From positions 293,304-357,303 of the forward strand of contig NZ_QRGD01000006.1 of assembly GCF_003449015.1 (NCBI RefSeq): a DNA stretch of 64,000 bases, given 5' to 3'. Position 1 is the stretch's first letter; each line of letters opens with the position of its first letter. The DNA is from Aureibaculum luteum (GTDB lineage: Bacteria > Bacteroidota > Bacteroidia > Flavobacteriales > Flavobacteriaceae). Position numbers and translations under genes: made by a program. Below the pieces are notes generated by a model, which saw only the letters and a list, made by a program, of their open reading frames with translations, made no database searches and was not told where the DNA came from. Below, piece after piece: positions 54,753 to 63,968 of the stretch.

Positions 54753-56288
54753 CTAATGCACTTTATAAGGTTTTAGCTCTTCAAAGAATATATCATCATT
54801 AGGTACATCAAAATCTAGTCCCTGAACTTTTAAATTATTATCTAGATTAAATTTTACAGTCCCAAAATTAAACCAAGCATGTTTTACATCCCATTTAATT
54901 TCAAAAACATCATAATGCCAATGTTCTAATGTTGCTGATAAATCTGGTGAATGTTCAAATTTCATTTTTAAATCATCCCCTAATTTACTTATGGTAATAT
55001 CACCATAAATATCACTTTTATAGGTACCTACATAATCACCCAAAGGAACAGATGACGTTGTATTCATTACTCTTTTTGATTTTCTATCACTTACTCTTGT
55101 ATCACTTTTTTGATTACGATTATTGTTTGCCAACATTTTTGCAGACCAATCAACAGTTTCTTCACCCAAATACTGATCTAATGCGTAATAAGTAGCCGCC
55201 ATAATTGGGCTTTTCATACCGTTAGTTAAAACCACAACGCCTAACTTTTTATCAGGAATCATAGTTATTGCTGTAATCATTCCATCATAACCACCTGTAT
55301 GACCAACACGTAAATTTCCATGATAATCACTCAAGCCCCACCCTAATCCATAGGCATTAAAATGACGATTAAAATCATTCTTTTTTGTTTGGTCAACCAT
55401 ATGATTGTTGTGTGGTGTCCAAACCATATTTCTTGCTAGTTTTGAAAACAAGGTGTCTTTTCCGTTTATTCCATTGTTCAGATTTAAGATCATCCATTTA
55501 GAAATATCATTTACATTAGAAATTACACCTCCTAAGGCACCTATTTCTTCCCAATTTACCCAATCAATAGGTATATTAACATCTTTTTCTCTGGCATGTG
55601 GAGTTGCATAATTCCCTAATTCATCCAATTTATCAGGATTTGTAACCGTTCTTTCCATTTTTAAAGGATTAAATATTCTTTCCTTCACATTTTCCGCCCA
55701 ACTTTTACCTGTAACAGCTCTGATAACTTCACCAGCAGTAATATACATTACATTTGAATATCCATAACCTGCCCTAAAATCATAAGCTTTAGGAATAAAT
55801 TGAATCCTTTTTACTATTTCTTCAGCACTTAAATCCGATTTATACCAAATAACATCACCACTAAAAGTACCCAAACCAACACGATGACTTAGTAAATCAC
55901 GAATAGTTACATTAGCACTCACCCATGGATCATAAACCGCAAAATAGGGTAAATAGTATTTAACTTTATCATCCCAATTTAATTTCCCTTCATCAACCAA
56001 CATTCCTATAATAGCACTCGTAAATGCTTTAGAGTTAGAAGCAATAGCATAATTAGTATTCTCATCAGGCCTGTCATTTTTCCCGATTTCCTTTACACCA
56101 TAGCTCCCCGTAAAAACCAATTTACCATCTTTTACAATACCAATTGTTGCACTAGGTAAATCCCAATCCTTGACCATTTTAGAATAATACTGATCTAATT
56201 TTTTAAGATTAACTTTTGGTGATTTTTGAGCAATAGAAACGGTGCTTAACACACTGCATATAAGAAAAAGTAGTATTATTTTTTTCAT
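54753..56288 (-). CDS. Secreted serine hydrolase, beta-lactamase/DD-peptidase fold
   Basis: 511 residues. Signal peptide to about 20 ('STVSIAQ'). The penicillin-binding motifs are S84-x-x-K87 (SNSK), Tyr motif Y-S-N in 'AGYGYSNVMYI', and 'HTGGYDGM' in place of K-T-G. This is the class C / EstB-like pattern. A C-terminal beta domain of about 100 residues ('PLGDYVGTYKSDIYGDITISK') fits DUF3471. It may be an esterase or peptidase acting on cell-wall or amide substrates; no carbohydrate link is visible. It has its own upstream region with a palindrome. Confidence 0.88.
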   Translation of the reverse strand: MKKIILLFLICSVLSTVSIAQKSPKVNLKKLDQYYSKMVKDWDLPSATIGIVKDGKLVFTGSYGVKEIGKNDRPDENTNYAIASNSKAFTSAIIGMLVDEGKLNWDDKVKYYLPYFAVYDPWVSANVTIRDLLSHRVGLGTFSGDVIWYKSDLSAEEIVKRIQFIPKAYDFRAGYGYSNVMYITAGEVIRAVTGKSWAENVKERIFNPLKMERTVTNPDKLDELGNYATPHAREKDVNIPIDWVNWEEIGALGGVISNVNDISKWMILNLNNGINGKDTLFSKLARNMVWTPHNNHMVDQTKKNDFNRHFNAYGLGWGLSDYHGNLRVGHTGGYDGMITAITMIPDKKLGVVVLTNGMKSPIMAATYYALDQYLGEETVDWSAKMLANNNRNQKSDTRVSDRKSKRVMNTTSSVPLGDYVGTYKSDIYGDITISKLGDDLKMKFEHSPDLSATLEHWHYDVFEIKWDVKHAWFNFGTVKFNLDNNLKVQGLDFDVPNDDIFFEELKPYKVH

Positions 56289-56314
56289 TATTTGATAATT
56301 AGAGAAAATTTATA

Positions 56315-56329
56315 ATCAGATTATCTGAT
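56315..56329. promoter_or_regulatory. Palindrome atcaga-tta-tctgat upstream of serine hydrolase
   Basis: Perfect 6-bp arms around 3 bases, 27 bp before the ATG at 56288 and in promoter range. Possible operator. Confidence 0.35.
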
Positions 56330-56401
56330 AAAGTTAAACTTTTTTCAATTATGGAGTGGGAGTTTTAAACAGAAAATTGTTATATAATAAAATACAATTA
56401 C

Positions 56402-56542
56402 ATGAAAAACATTTCTAATACATTCGGTTTGCTTTTAATACATCTTACTAATTTACCATTATTCTTTTTATTGTTTGTAACAGGTCAAAATAAGGAATTA
56501 GACCATTTAATTAAACTTGCAAAGCATCCGTTAAAGTCCTAA
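56402..56542 (+). CDS. Possible 46-residue membrane or secreted peptide
   Basis: ATG at 56402, stop at 56540-56542. The peptide has one hydrophobic stretch ('LPLFFLLFVTGQ', a signal-peptide-like end) followed by a charged tail ('NKELDHLIKLAKHPLKS'). The tail looks like the first residues of a periplasmic domain, so this may be the 5' stump of a larger sensor or TPR protein. No homolog recognised. Confidence 0.3.
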   Translation: MKNISNTFGLLLIHLTNLPLFFLLFVTGQNKELDHLIKLAKHPLKS

Positions 56543-56585
56543 ATAAAAGACTTTACTGTTTATAATTATATTATAAATGAGAATT

Positions 56586-57494
56586 TTAAAATAACTGTGT
56601 TGGATAAATATTTTTATCCTTTAATTGAGCTATTGCATTTTGTACAAACTCTTTATCTTGTTTATAAGTAACTCCAAACCATTCTGCATTGGATGTTAAT
56701 ACCTTTATGGTAGCCTTATTCGATTCTATAATAGAATTGACAACTAAAGGGATATAAAATTCAGCTTTTAAATTCGTTTTATTTGCTACTAAAAATTCAT
56801 TAAAAAGCACATCTCCAAATTCAAAATATTTGGGTGTAAATCCCCAAAAATTCATTGAGACAACTGTGTTTTCATCTATAGCTATAAAATTTCCATGATC
56901 GTCTTTACGCAACAATTTATTGTCTATTTTTTCAATATGTGTTCGCTCAATAACAGAAGATAAATACCCAGATTCATTAACTTGGCATTCTCCTCTTGAA
57001 ACAAACCCATAATCAGAAACCGTATTTTTAAGTAAATACCCCATCATATTAAACGAATAAGAATTCTTATCTGTTTTTAACAACGTATTTGCCATAACTT
57101 CAAAAGCTTCTTTACCATAAAAATCATCCGCATTAATTACGGCAAAATTTTCTTGGACAACATCTTTAGCCATTTGCAATGCATGGGCAGTTCCCCAAGG
57201 TTTTTCTCTACCAATATTTTGATATGCAACAGGGACATTTTCAACTTCTTGGAAAACATATTCAACGTTAGCTTTTCCTTTTAATTTTTTATCAAAAACA
57301 CTTTTAAACTCGTTTTCAATACTTTTACGGATGATAAATACAAATTTTCCAAAACCAGCCCTTAAAGCATCATAAATTGAAAAATCTAAAATTGTATCTC
57401 CTTCTGAAGTAAATGTATCCAATTGTTTTAATCCACCGTAACGGCTACCTATTCCTGCTGCTAAAATTACAAGTGTGGGTTTCACTTTATCCAT
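56586..57494 (-). CDS. Sugar-phosphate nucleotidyltransferase-like protein
   Basis: 302 residues. The N-terminal 'LVILAAGIGSRYGGLKQLD' is the nucleotide-binding signature (G-x-G-T/S-R). 'AVINADDFYGKEAFEVM' holds the metal-binding Asp pair, and 'GTAHALQMAKDV' contacts the base. It probably joins an NTP to a sugar phosphate. The close family in Bacteroidota is annotated only as nucleotidyltransferase. It is the last gene of the - strand glycan cluster, 44 bp after the GH109-like gene, and suggests salvage of a sugar released by it. Confidence 0.82.
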   Translation of the reverse strand: MDKVKPTLVILAAGIGSRYGGLKQLDTFTSEGDTILDFSIYDALRAGFGKFVFIIRKSIENEFKSVFDKKLKGKANVEYVFQEVENVPVAYQNIGREKPWGTAHALQMAKDVVQENFAVINADDFYGKEAFEVMANTLLKTDKNSYSFNMMGYLLKNTVSDYGFVSRGECQVNESGYLSSVIERTHIEKIDNKLLRKDDHGNFIAIDENTVVSMNFWGFTPKYFEFGDVLFNEFLVANKTNLKAEFYIPLVVNSIIESNKATIKVLTSNAEWFGVTYKQDKEFVQNAIAQLKDKNIYPTQLF

Positions 57495-57538
57495 ATAATA
57501 ATTTATTAAATCTGATGTAAAGATACAGAATATAAAAA

Positions 57539-58894
57539 TTAAAAAGTCCCTTTCATCCAGTTATAGGGTTTGTTTTTAATCCAATTCCCTCTTGTAAAAT
57601 CTGGAAAGTCCTGTGGTTCTCCATTATTTTCGATTGATCGTTCTGATAATGGTGTAATTGCACTCCAAGCTGCGGCATCATAAGCATCCATTGGTGGAGG
57701 AATATTTTCTTTTGCTGATTCTACAAATGCGTTGATAACAAAAAAGTCCATACCTCCGTGACCTGCACCCAAAGCGTGCTCTCCGTATTTCTTCCAAAGG
57801 GGATGATCATATTTCTCTAACCATTCTTTTGAATCGTCCCATACATGTGGTTTTTTAGACTGTCCTTCAATATAAATTCTATCTCCATCTTTTTCCCATA
57901 GTCCTTTTGTTCCTTGAACCCTAAAACCTAGTGAGTATGGTCTTGGCAAGTGCACATCATGGGTTACAATAATGGTTTCTCCATTTGCAGTTTCTATGGT
58001 AGATGTAATTACATCTCCCATTTTAAAATTTACTTTTGCGTTTGGATGATTCTCCCCTCCATTTTCTACTATATAATTGTGCATCCCTCTACTCTTAGTA
58101 GCATGAGAGGTCAATGAAACCATTCGATTCCCTCTGTTTACATCACACATGACCGCAATGGGGCCAACACCATGTGTAGGATACACATCTGCATTTCGTA
58201 AAACCGAGTGTTGTGTTCGCCATGCTGCTTCTGATATTCCTTTATCTCCAAACTCTACTCCTTTACCATAAGCCGATTTACCATCGTTTAACATCACAAA
58301 ACGCAAGTCATGCTGATAACCACATCTAAAATGTATCATTTCACCAAATACATTTTGCTTTACCATATTGAGTACAGCCAATACATCTCTGCGATAGTTA
58401 ACATTTTCTAAAATCATTAAATGCGAACCAGTTTCTTCATGAACATTTACTAAATCCCAACATTCTTCCAAAGTATTAGCCGCTGAAACTTCTAAACCTG
58501 TATATTTTCCTGCCTTCATTGAATCAACTGCCATACGTGTATGCCATAACCATGGTGTTGCAATTATAACTGCGTCAATTTCTTTTAACTCCAATAGGTT
58601 TTTATAATCGTAATCATCTTTTCCAAAAATTTTTACTTTTGGATTTTTATGTTTTTTAATATGTTCTTCTGCAATTTTTATTCTAGCAGGATCAACATCA
58701 CATATAGCCGTTATAATAACATCTTCTCGTTGCAATAAATTAGTTAAGTGGTTGGTACCTCTAAGACCTACACCTATTAAGGCTACTTTCAATTTGTCTT
58801 TATTTGTACTAAAACCATAGGTTAAATTTGGTAATACCGAAATACCAGCACTTACTATTGTGGCTTTTTTGATGAAATTTCTTCGTGTATTCAT
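57539..58894 (-). CDS. GH109-like Gfo/Idh/MocA protein with Tat signal
   Basis: 451 residues. It starts with a twin-arginine leader ('NTRRNFIKKATIVSAG'), so it is exported folded, with its cofactor. The Rossmann motif 'VALIGVGLRGTNHLTNLL' binds NAD. 'WLWHTRMAVDSMKAGKY', 'LEVSAANTLEECWDLV' and 'MILENVNYRRDVLAVLNMV' match the GH109 family (alpha-N-acetylgalactosaminidases using NAD by oxidation at C3 and elimination). The conserved 'HGVGPIAVMCDVNRGNR' also fits. The substrate here may be a galactose-type sugar of a sulfated glycan, as two sulfatases lie directly upstream (45 bp). Not all members are glycosidases. Confidence 0.85.
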   Translation of the reverse strand: MNTRRNFIKKATIVSAGISVLPNLTYGFSTNKDKLKVALIGVGLRGTNHLTNLLQREDVIITAICDVDPARIKIAEEHIKKHKNPKVKIFGKDDYDYKNLLELKEIDAVIIATPWLWHTRMAVDSMKAGKYTGLEVSAANTLEECWDLVNVHEETGSHLMILENVNYRRDVLAVLNMVKQNVFGEMIHFRCGYQHDLRFVMLNDGKSAYGKGVEFGDKGISEAAWRTQHSVLRNADVYPTHGVGPIAVMCDVNRGNRMVSLTSHATKSRGMHNYIVENGGENHPNAKVNFKMGDVITSTIETANGETIIVTHDVHLPRPYSLGFRVQGTKGLWEKDGDRIYIEGQSKKPHVWDDSKEWLEKYDHPLWKKYGEHALGAGHGGMDFFVINAFVESAKENIPPPMDAYDAAAWSAITPLSERSIENNGEPQDFPDFTRGNWIKNKPYNWMKGTF

Positions 58895-58939
58895 AGTCTA
58901 TATAATAAGGTTACTTCTATTTAATGGCATTTGAAAAGT

Positions 58940-60517
58940 TTATTCGTTAGTTAATAATCCTCCTTCAACTAACGGTATTCTAAAACGTTCAACTTCAGCA
59001 TTTGTATGTTCTGTTTCAAATATTTTAGCAGCTTTTTGTAAAATATCCGGATGCTTATCTGCAACATTATTTTCCTCTCTAATATCTGTATTTAAATTAT
59101 ATAACTCTAATGTTGGCTCAGCTTTTTTGTCTTTAAGATTACGTCTTATTACTTTCCATTCACCTATCCTTATAGCTACTTGACCTCCATATTCTGGAAA
59201 TTCCCAAAACAAAAATTCATGATGCTTCTGTTTGCTTTTTTCACCTAAAAGAGTTGGAAGAAAGCTTATACCATCTGTACTCTCAGGTTTACTTTGATTT
59301 GTAATTTCTGAAAGCGTGGCCATTACATCATAATGTGCCGAAATTAAATCAGACTCAGTACCCGATTTAATCTTAGCTGGCCATGAAGCAATCATAGGTA
59401 TTCGTATTCCCCCCTCATATAAATGACCTTTACCATAACCATACTCACTCCTAAATGGTTTTGCACTATCAAACCATTGTGAATCGGTACCACCATTATA
59501 AGTTGGCCCATTATCAGAAGTGAAAATAATAAGCGTATTTTCATAAATTCCTTCTTTCTTTAATTGTGCAACCAATTTACCAACATTTTCATCCAAATAA
59601 GAAACCATTGCAGCATACGTTGCACGTGGATTTCTTGAAGGAAAGTAGCCTCTATTACCTAAGTATGGCTCCTCTACTCCAAACTTTTTAACATAATAAT
59701 CAACCCAGCGTTTTGGGGCTTGCAATGCCGCATGAGGAATTGGATCAGCCCAATACATAAAAAAAGGTTCCTTTTTGTTTTTTTCTACAAATTCCGTTAT
59801 TTTAGTAAACATCATTTCTGAAGCGTAATCCTTCATATTATACTTTGCATAACTGGAAGATTCATAAGGATCTGCACCTTTGTCTAATTTTGTATTTGGT
59901 GCAATAGTATCATTGTTTAATGGATATCTTACTTTATTTTCATATAAGTGAACAGGATAATAAGTATGTGCTTGTCGTTGACAGTTAAATCCAAAAAAAT
60001 AATCGAATCCAAAATTATTGGGTAACGAGTTAGTATGAGGAGCACCTAGTCCCCATTTACCTACCATACCAGTAGTATAACCAGCATCCTTGAGTTTGTT
60101 TGCAATAGTTACTGTATTCATCGGAATTGGCCTTTGCCCTTCAAGAGTAGAATCTAATTCCATAGCTCTATAATCCCAAACTTTACCTCGTTGTGCCCAT
60201 TCATCATTTCCTCTGACATAAGCATGACCCGAATGTTTACCGGTTAACAAATTATATCTGGCAGGTGCACATACCGGAGCACCTGTATAATGTTGCGTAA
60301 AACGCATTCCTGTGTTAGCGAGAGCATCAATATTCGGAGTTTCTATCTTTTCTTGACCAAAAGCTCCTAATTCGGCATAGCCTAAATCATCTGCTAAAAT
60401 GTAAATAATGTTTGGTTTTACCTCTGTAACAGCTATTTCTACCGTATCTTTTTGTTTGCAAGAAGTAACCAATACCATCAAGCCAACGAAACAAATTTTA
60501 AATATACTATTTTTCAT
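58940..60517 (-). CDS. Lipoprotein sulfatase, S1 family (CAPAR)
   Basis: 525 residues with a lipobox at C20 (VTSC). Motifs: 'NIIYILADDLGYAELGAFG', formylglycine site C83 in C-A-P-A-R, 'MVGKWGLGAPHT' and 'FTSDNGPTYNGGTDSQWF'. 'YGKGHLYEGGIRIPM' and 'FLFWEFPEYGG' show kinship with the sulfatases at 21731 and 7699 of the main PUL. It is expected to act in the periplasm. The gene lies between another sulfatase (39 bp) and a GH109-like gene (45 bp), all on the - strand. Confidence 0.89.
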   Translation of the reverse strand: MKNSIFKICFVGLMVLVTSCKQKDTVEIAVTEVKPNIIYILADDLGYAELGAFGQEKIETPNIDALANTGMRFTQHYTGAPVCAPARYNLLTGKHSGHAYVRGNDEWAQRGKVWDYRAMELDSTLEGQRPIPMNTVTIANKLKDAGYTTGMVGKWGLGAPHTNSLPNNFGFDYFFGFNCQRQAHTYYPVHLYENKVRYPLNNDTIAPNTKLDKGADPYESSSYAKYNMKDYASEMMFTKITEFVEKNKKEPFFMYWADPIPHAALQAPKRWVDYYVKKFGVEEPYLGNRGYFPSRNPRATYAAMVSYLDENVGKLVAQLKKEGIYENTLIIFTSDNGPTYNGGTDSQWFDSAKPFRSEYGYGKGHLYEGGIRIPMIASWPAKIKSGTESDLISAHYDVMATLSEITNQSKPESTDGISFLPTLLGEKSKQKHHEFLFWEFPEYGGQVAIRIGEWKVIRRNLKDKKAEPTLELYNLNTDIREENNVADKHPDILQKAAKIFETEHTNAEVERFRIPLVEGGLLTNE

Positions 60518-60556
60518 AATTCTTTAATTTTCTATTATTAAGCAGTTCATTGAGTT

Positions 60557-61999
60557 TTAATTATTTGCATTAAGTTCATATTCCAAATTTAATTCTTTAG
60601 GTACTGGAGCATTGGTTTTCTCTCTCCAATTATTTAACAACACCAATAATTCTTTTACTATATCAGGTTTTTTATATACTAAATTATTCTGCTCACCCAC
60701 GTCGTTTTCTAAATTAAAAAGTTCTAAAGTGTTATCTTCAAAGTAATGATGCAATTTCCAATTTCCTTTTCGAACTACCGAACCCGGACGTGTTCTAAAC
60801 TTAGCATCTCTATTTTCATTTATTTTTACTACAGCTTGTAAATAAACTGGAAAATGCCAAAATAAAGACCTATCTAATTTAGTTTGTTTTTGTTTAAGCA
60901 GCTTTATTAAACTATGACCATCTAAAATTTTATCCTTGGGTTTTTCAATATTAGCAACTTCTAAAATTGTTGGATACAAATCAAGGTTTGAAATAAGTTC
61001 TTCAGATTTTTCATTCCTTTTTATTTTATCAGGCCAAACAAAAAAGAAAGGTACTCTAATACCACCTTCGTAATAACTCCCTTTTCCCGCCCTTAACGGA
61101 TGTTGTTTACTCACCGAATACAGCCCACCATTGTCAGATGTAAATACAATAAAAGTATTCTTTAATTCTCCTGTCTTTTTTAAAATAGAAATTAAACGTC
61201 CAATATTAGCATCCAAATTTTCTATCATACTCGCATAATCAGCATTATTGTGCCCTTGTATTGAAACTTTGTTTTTATACTTACCTACCAATTCTTTTAC
61301 TGGTTGTATAGGAGTATGAACTGAATAAGGTGAATAATTAAGAAAAAATGGTCTGTTATTAGTTCTTAGAAAATCAATAGTTTTATCCATTATCAAATCA
61401 GTAAGCCTTTTACCTTCCTCGGCTTCTAAAGCCACATTTTTATATGGTGGATAATAACTTGAAGGATGTCCAACGTGACTTCCTCCAATATTAATTTCAA
61501 AACCATTGTCTAATGGGTTATCTGTCAAATGCCATTTACCCGCATGACAAGTAGAATATCCGTTGTTTTTTAGCACTTCTGGAAGTGTCAAAAAACGATC
61601 GGCTAATGTTGTTATATTCTTAGTAGGAATTAATTTTCTAAATTTAGATTTGCCTCTATCCGAATTCCCAACGGTATAAATTCCATGACGTTGCGGCCAT
61701 TGACCAGTCATTAAATTGGCTCTACTTGGGGCACAATTTGCCGCGGAAGCATACCCATTGGTAAAAACCATACCTTCTTTTGAGAGTGCATCAATATTAG
61801 GCGTTTCAAAAAAATCATTACCCATAAAACTTACGTCTCGCCAACCGAGATCGTCAATATTTATCAAAACAATATTTGGTTTAGTTGACCTTTCTTTTTC
61901 TTGACTTTCATTTTTTTTACAACTAAAAATTATAATAAAGAAAAATATACCCAATATAATATTCAATTTTAAATGTAAGTTAATCATAAATAATAGCAC
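60557..61999 (-). CDS. Lipoprotein sulfatase, S1 family (CAPSR)
   Basis: 480 residues from 61999; an ATG four codons later (61987) is as good. The lipobox is at C27 (IFSC). Motifs: 'NIVLINIDDLGWRDVSFMG', formylglycine site C89 in C-A-P-S-R followed by 'ANLMTGQWPQRHG', 'HAGKWHLTD', and 'FTSDNGG'. It differs in layout from its neighbour and belongs to another S1 subgroup. It is the first intact gene after the decayed regulator and SusD relics, and probably begins the present operon of four genes down to 56586. Confidence 0.89.
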   Translation of the reverse strand: MLLFMINLHLKLNIILGIFFFIIIFSCKKNESQEKERSTKPNIVLINIDDLGWRDVSFMGNDFFETPNIDALSKEGMVFTNGYASAANCAPSRANLMTGQWPQRHGIYTVGNSDRGKSKFRKLIPTKNITTLADRFLTLPEVLKNNGYSTCHAGKWHLTDNPLDNGFEINIGGSHVGHPSSYYPPYKNVALEAEEGKRLTDLIMDKTIDFLRTNNRPFFLNYSPYSVHTPIQPVKELVGKYKNKVSIQGHNNADYASMIENLDANIGRLISILKKTGELKNTFIVFTSDNGGLYSVSKQHPLRAGKGSYYEGGIRVPFFFVWPDKIKRNEKSEELISNLDLYPTILEVANIEKPKDKILDGHSLIKLLKQKQTKLDRSLFWHFPVYLQAVVKINENRDAKFRTRPGSVVRKGNWKLHHYFEDNTLELFNLENDVGEQNNLVYKKPDIVKELLVLLNNWREKTNAPVPKELNLEYELNANN

Positions 62000-62218
62000 T
62001 CTATATTTTAATTAATTCAGTTTTTGCTTTTGTAAGTTACACATACGGACATAATGTCGTAATTGCCTTTTTTTTTATATTGACACTTCTAAATATACGA
62101 TTCAAAACCTAATTGATATGAATTATAAAAATACTCAATTATTACTATAAATTAGGATGTCTTATACTATAAAGAAATCTTTATCAATATTGAATACTTG
62201 CTTAACTAATTTGTTTAA

Positions 62219-62284
62219 TTACTCCCAACCTGTGTTTTGAATTAATTGTGGATTTAAATGTTTCTTCTTTATCTAAAAAGGAAC
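62219..62284 (-). pseudogene. Relic of a SusD C-terminus
   Basis: On the - strand the last codons before the stop at 62219 read 'HLNPQLIQNTGWE', the standard end of SusD/RagB proteins (N-P-x-L-x-Q-N-x-G-W/Y). A stop codon interrupts the frame four residues further upstream. Nothing else of the gene is recognisable, because the space upstream is occupied by regulator debris on the other strand. Confidence 0.6.
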
Positions 62285-62460
62285 TCGTTTTTCAGTTATC
62301 ATAAGTAATTATTAGAATGTTTTTTATGAGGATGAAAAAGTAATTAGGAAGTTTAAAAAAGAATCAATAAAACAAATAACTAAACACCAAGAGCTCTTGA
62401 CTTTTGATTTAACAACTGATCTAAACAAAGAGTAATTAAATACCTTTTGGATCGTAGAAA

Positions 62461-63102
62461 ATAATATTATTAGCTAAGATAAATATGCCCGATTTAGTAA
62501 TAAGTGATACTATGATGCCCATGATAGATGGTATAGAAATGTTTAAAACTTGATAAAAAACAACTTCTCACATTTCTATAATTCATTTAACCACTAAGAT
62601 TTCGACTAATTGGACTTAAAATATATACTGTAGAATATTAAAAAAAACTTTTAACTTTAATGAACTACAGTTTAAAATTAAGAATATAATTAACAATAAT
62701 GAAAAAATAGTTTCGCCTTACAAAACTGACCCTATAAGTAATCCAATGAAAATATTTCTAAATCAAAAGAAGATATATTTATGGAACGTTTAATATATCA
62801 GATAGATCTACAATTAGATATTTTTAATTTTAAACTTGAAGATTTATCTAATATGCTACACATATATTTTTCAGATATTATAGAAAACACAAAGATATAA
62901 CCAGTAAATTATTAGTTCTATATGTGAGATCTATACGATTTAAAAGTCCACCATCATCATTGTAAAAATAGGATTCAATATCTCTGAAGCTGTATTCAGT
63001 GTTGGGTGTAAAAATCAAATATATTTTAAAACAGAGTTCAAAACAACACCAAATAGCATGGAAAAAGAAATAATCTCATTAAATACTATTGATATCCTTT
63101 AA
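62461..63102 (+). pseudogene. Relic of a hybrid two-component system regulator
   Basis: Pieces of the C-terminal half of an HTCS protein follow in order on the + strand. A receiver block at 62485 reads 'MPDLVISDTMMPMIDGIEMFKT', shown as two parts: 'MPDLVISDTMMP' and 'MIDGIEMF'. Two stops follow, then 'KTTSHISIIHLTTKIS'. After a frame change, 'ERLIYQIDLQLDIFNFKLEDLSNML' gives the start of an AraC-type HTH (from 62781). A third piece 'NISEAVFSVGCKNQIYFKTEF' and 'KTTPNSMEKEI' ends at the stop at 63100-63102. At least two frame changes and several stops show that it is dead. The sensor and kinase parts are absent. Confidence 0.75.
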
Positions 63103-63134
63103 AAATTAAATTTTAAATGTTCGAAAATTAAATT

Positions 63135-63740
63135 TTATTTTATTTCCTTTAATTTTATATTTTTCCAAAAAACTTTTATTCCACCACCATCATGAATTTG
63201 TAAAGCTATTTTCCCATTAGCTTCACCTATCTTTTCATCTTGTAGTTTGATCATTTGATTTCCATTTAACCAAGTGGTTACAGTATTTCCTACAACATGA
63301 ATTTTCATAGTATTCCATTCTCCAAATTTTAAATATTTGTCTTTTTCTGTGTCTGGTTTTATTAACCATCCTCTCCCGTAAGATTCGTAAATTCCTCCAG
63401 TATCATGCTTAGGCGGAGCTACTTCTACCTGCCAACCAGCTATTTTTGTACCTTCAATACTTGATCTAAAAAATACCCCACTATTTCCATTTGCTGATTG
63501 TTTAAAATCCACCGTTAATTCAAAATTTTTGTACTCTTTTTCTGTTGCTAAATAACCATATTGTTTATCTGGACCGCTCTCGCAAACCAATAAGCCATCT
63601 TCAACACTCCATTTTTCGGTACCATAAATTTCCCATCCTGATAAATCTTTACCATTAAATAGGTTTGTTGTCTTTTGCGAAGAAGCACAACTTAAAAATA
63701 AAATAGATAGTATCATTGCTAAGCTTAATTTAATATTCAT
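63135..63740 (-). CDS. DUF1080 lipoprotein (3-keto-glycoside hydrolase family)
   Basis: 201 residues, a single jelly-roll domain with a lipobox at the cysteine of 'FLSCASSQ'. Signatures are 'LFNGKDLSGWEIYGTEKWSVEDG' (start of the domain, in parts), 'FELTVDFKQSANGNSGVFFRS' and 'WQVEVAPPKHDTGGIYE'. This concanavalin-like family includes enzymes that split 3-keto-disaccharides. It lies upstream of the regulator relic, same strand as the GH109-like gene. The two could act in one oxidise-then-eliminate route, but 1.1 kb of debris separates it from the rest of the cluster. Confidence 0.86.
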   Translation of the reverse strand: MNIKLSLAMILSILFLSCASSQKTTNLFNGKDLSGWEIYGTEKWSVEDGLLVCESGPDKQYGYLATEKEYKNFELTVDFKQSANGNSGVFFRSSIEGTKIAGWQVEVAPPKHDTGGIYESYGRGWLIKPDTEKDKYLKFGEWNTMKIHVVGNTVTTWLNGNQMIKLQDEKIGEANGKIALQIHDGGGIKVFWKNIKLKEIK

Positions 63741-63930
63741 ATTTTAAAATTTTAATTATGATAAATATAATTTGTTTTTTATTAATCTGTAAATTTAAAT
63801 TATTCCTTGGTTTAAAACTACCACTTAATATTCACATATAAATATTTTTTTTGCCGAAGAATTAAAAATTATTAAGAACTATTGGATATTTTTTTGTCTA
63901 AAAACGTAAATGAAGGTTTATTCCATAAAA

Positions 63931-63960
63931 AAACCTTCATTAAATTAATAATGAAGGTTT
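63931..63960 (-). terminator. Terminator of the rRNA operon
   Basis: 'aaaccttcatt' and 'aatgaaggttt' pair over 11 bp with an 8-base loop. On the - strand it follows the 5S gene and leads into a T-tract (63924-63933). A third copy of 'atgaaggttta' lies at 63910-63920. Confidence 0.78.
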
Positions 63961-63968
63961 AAAAGAAA

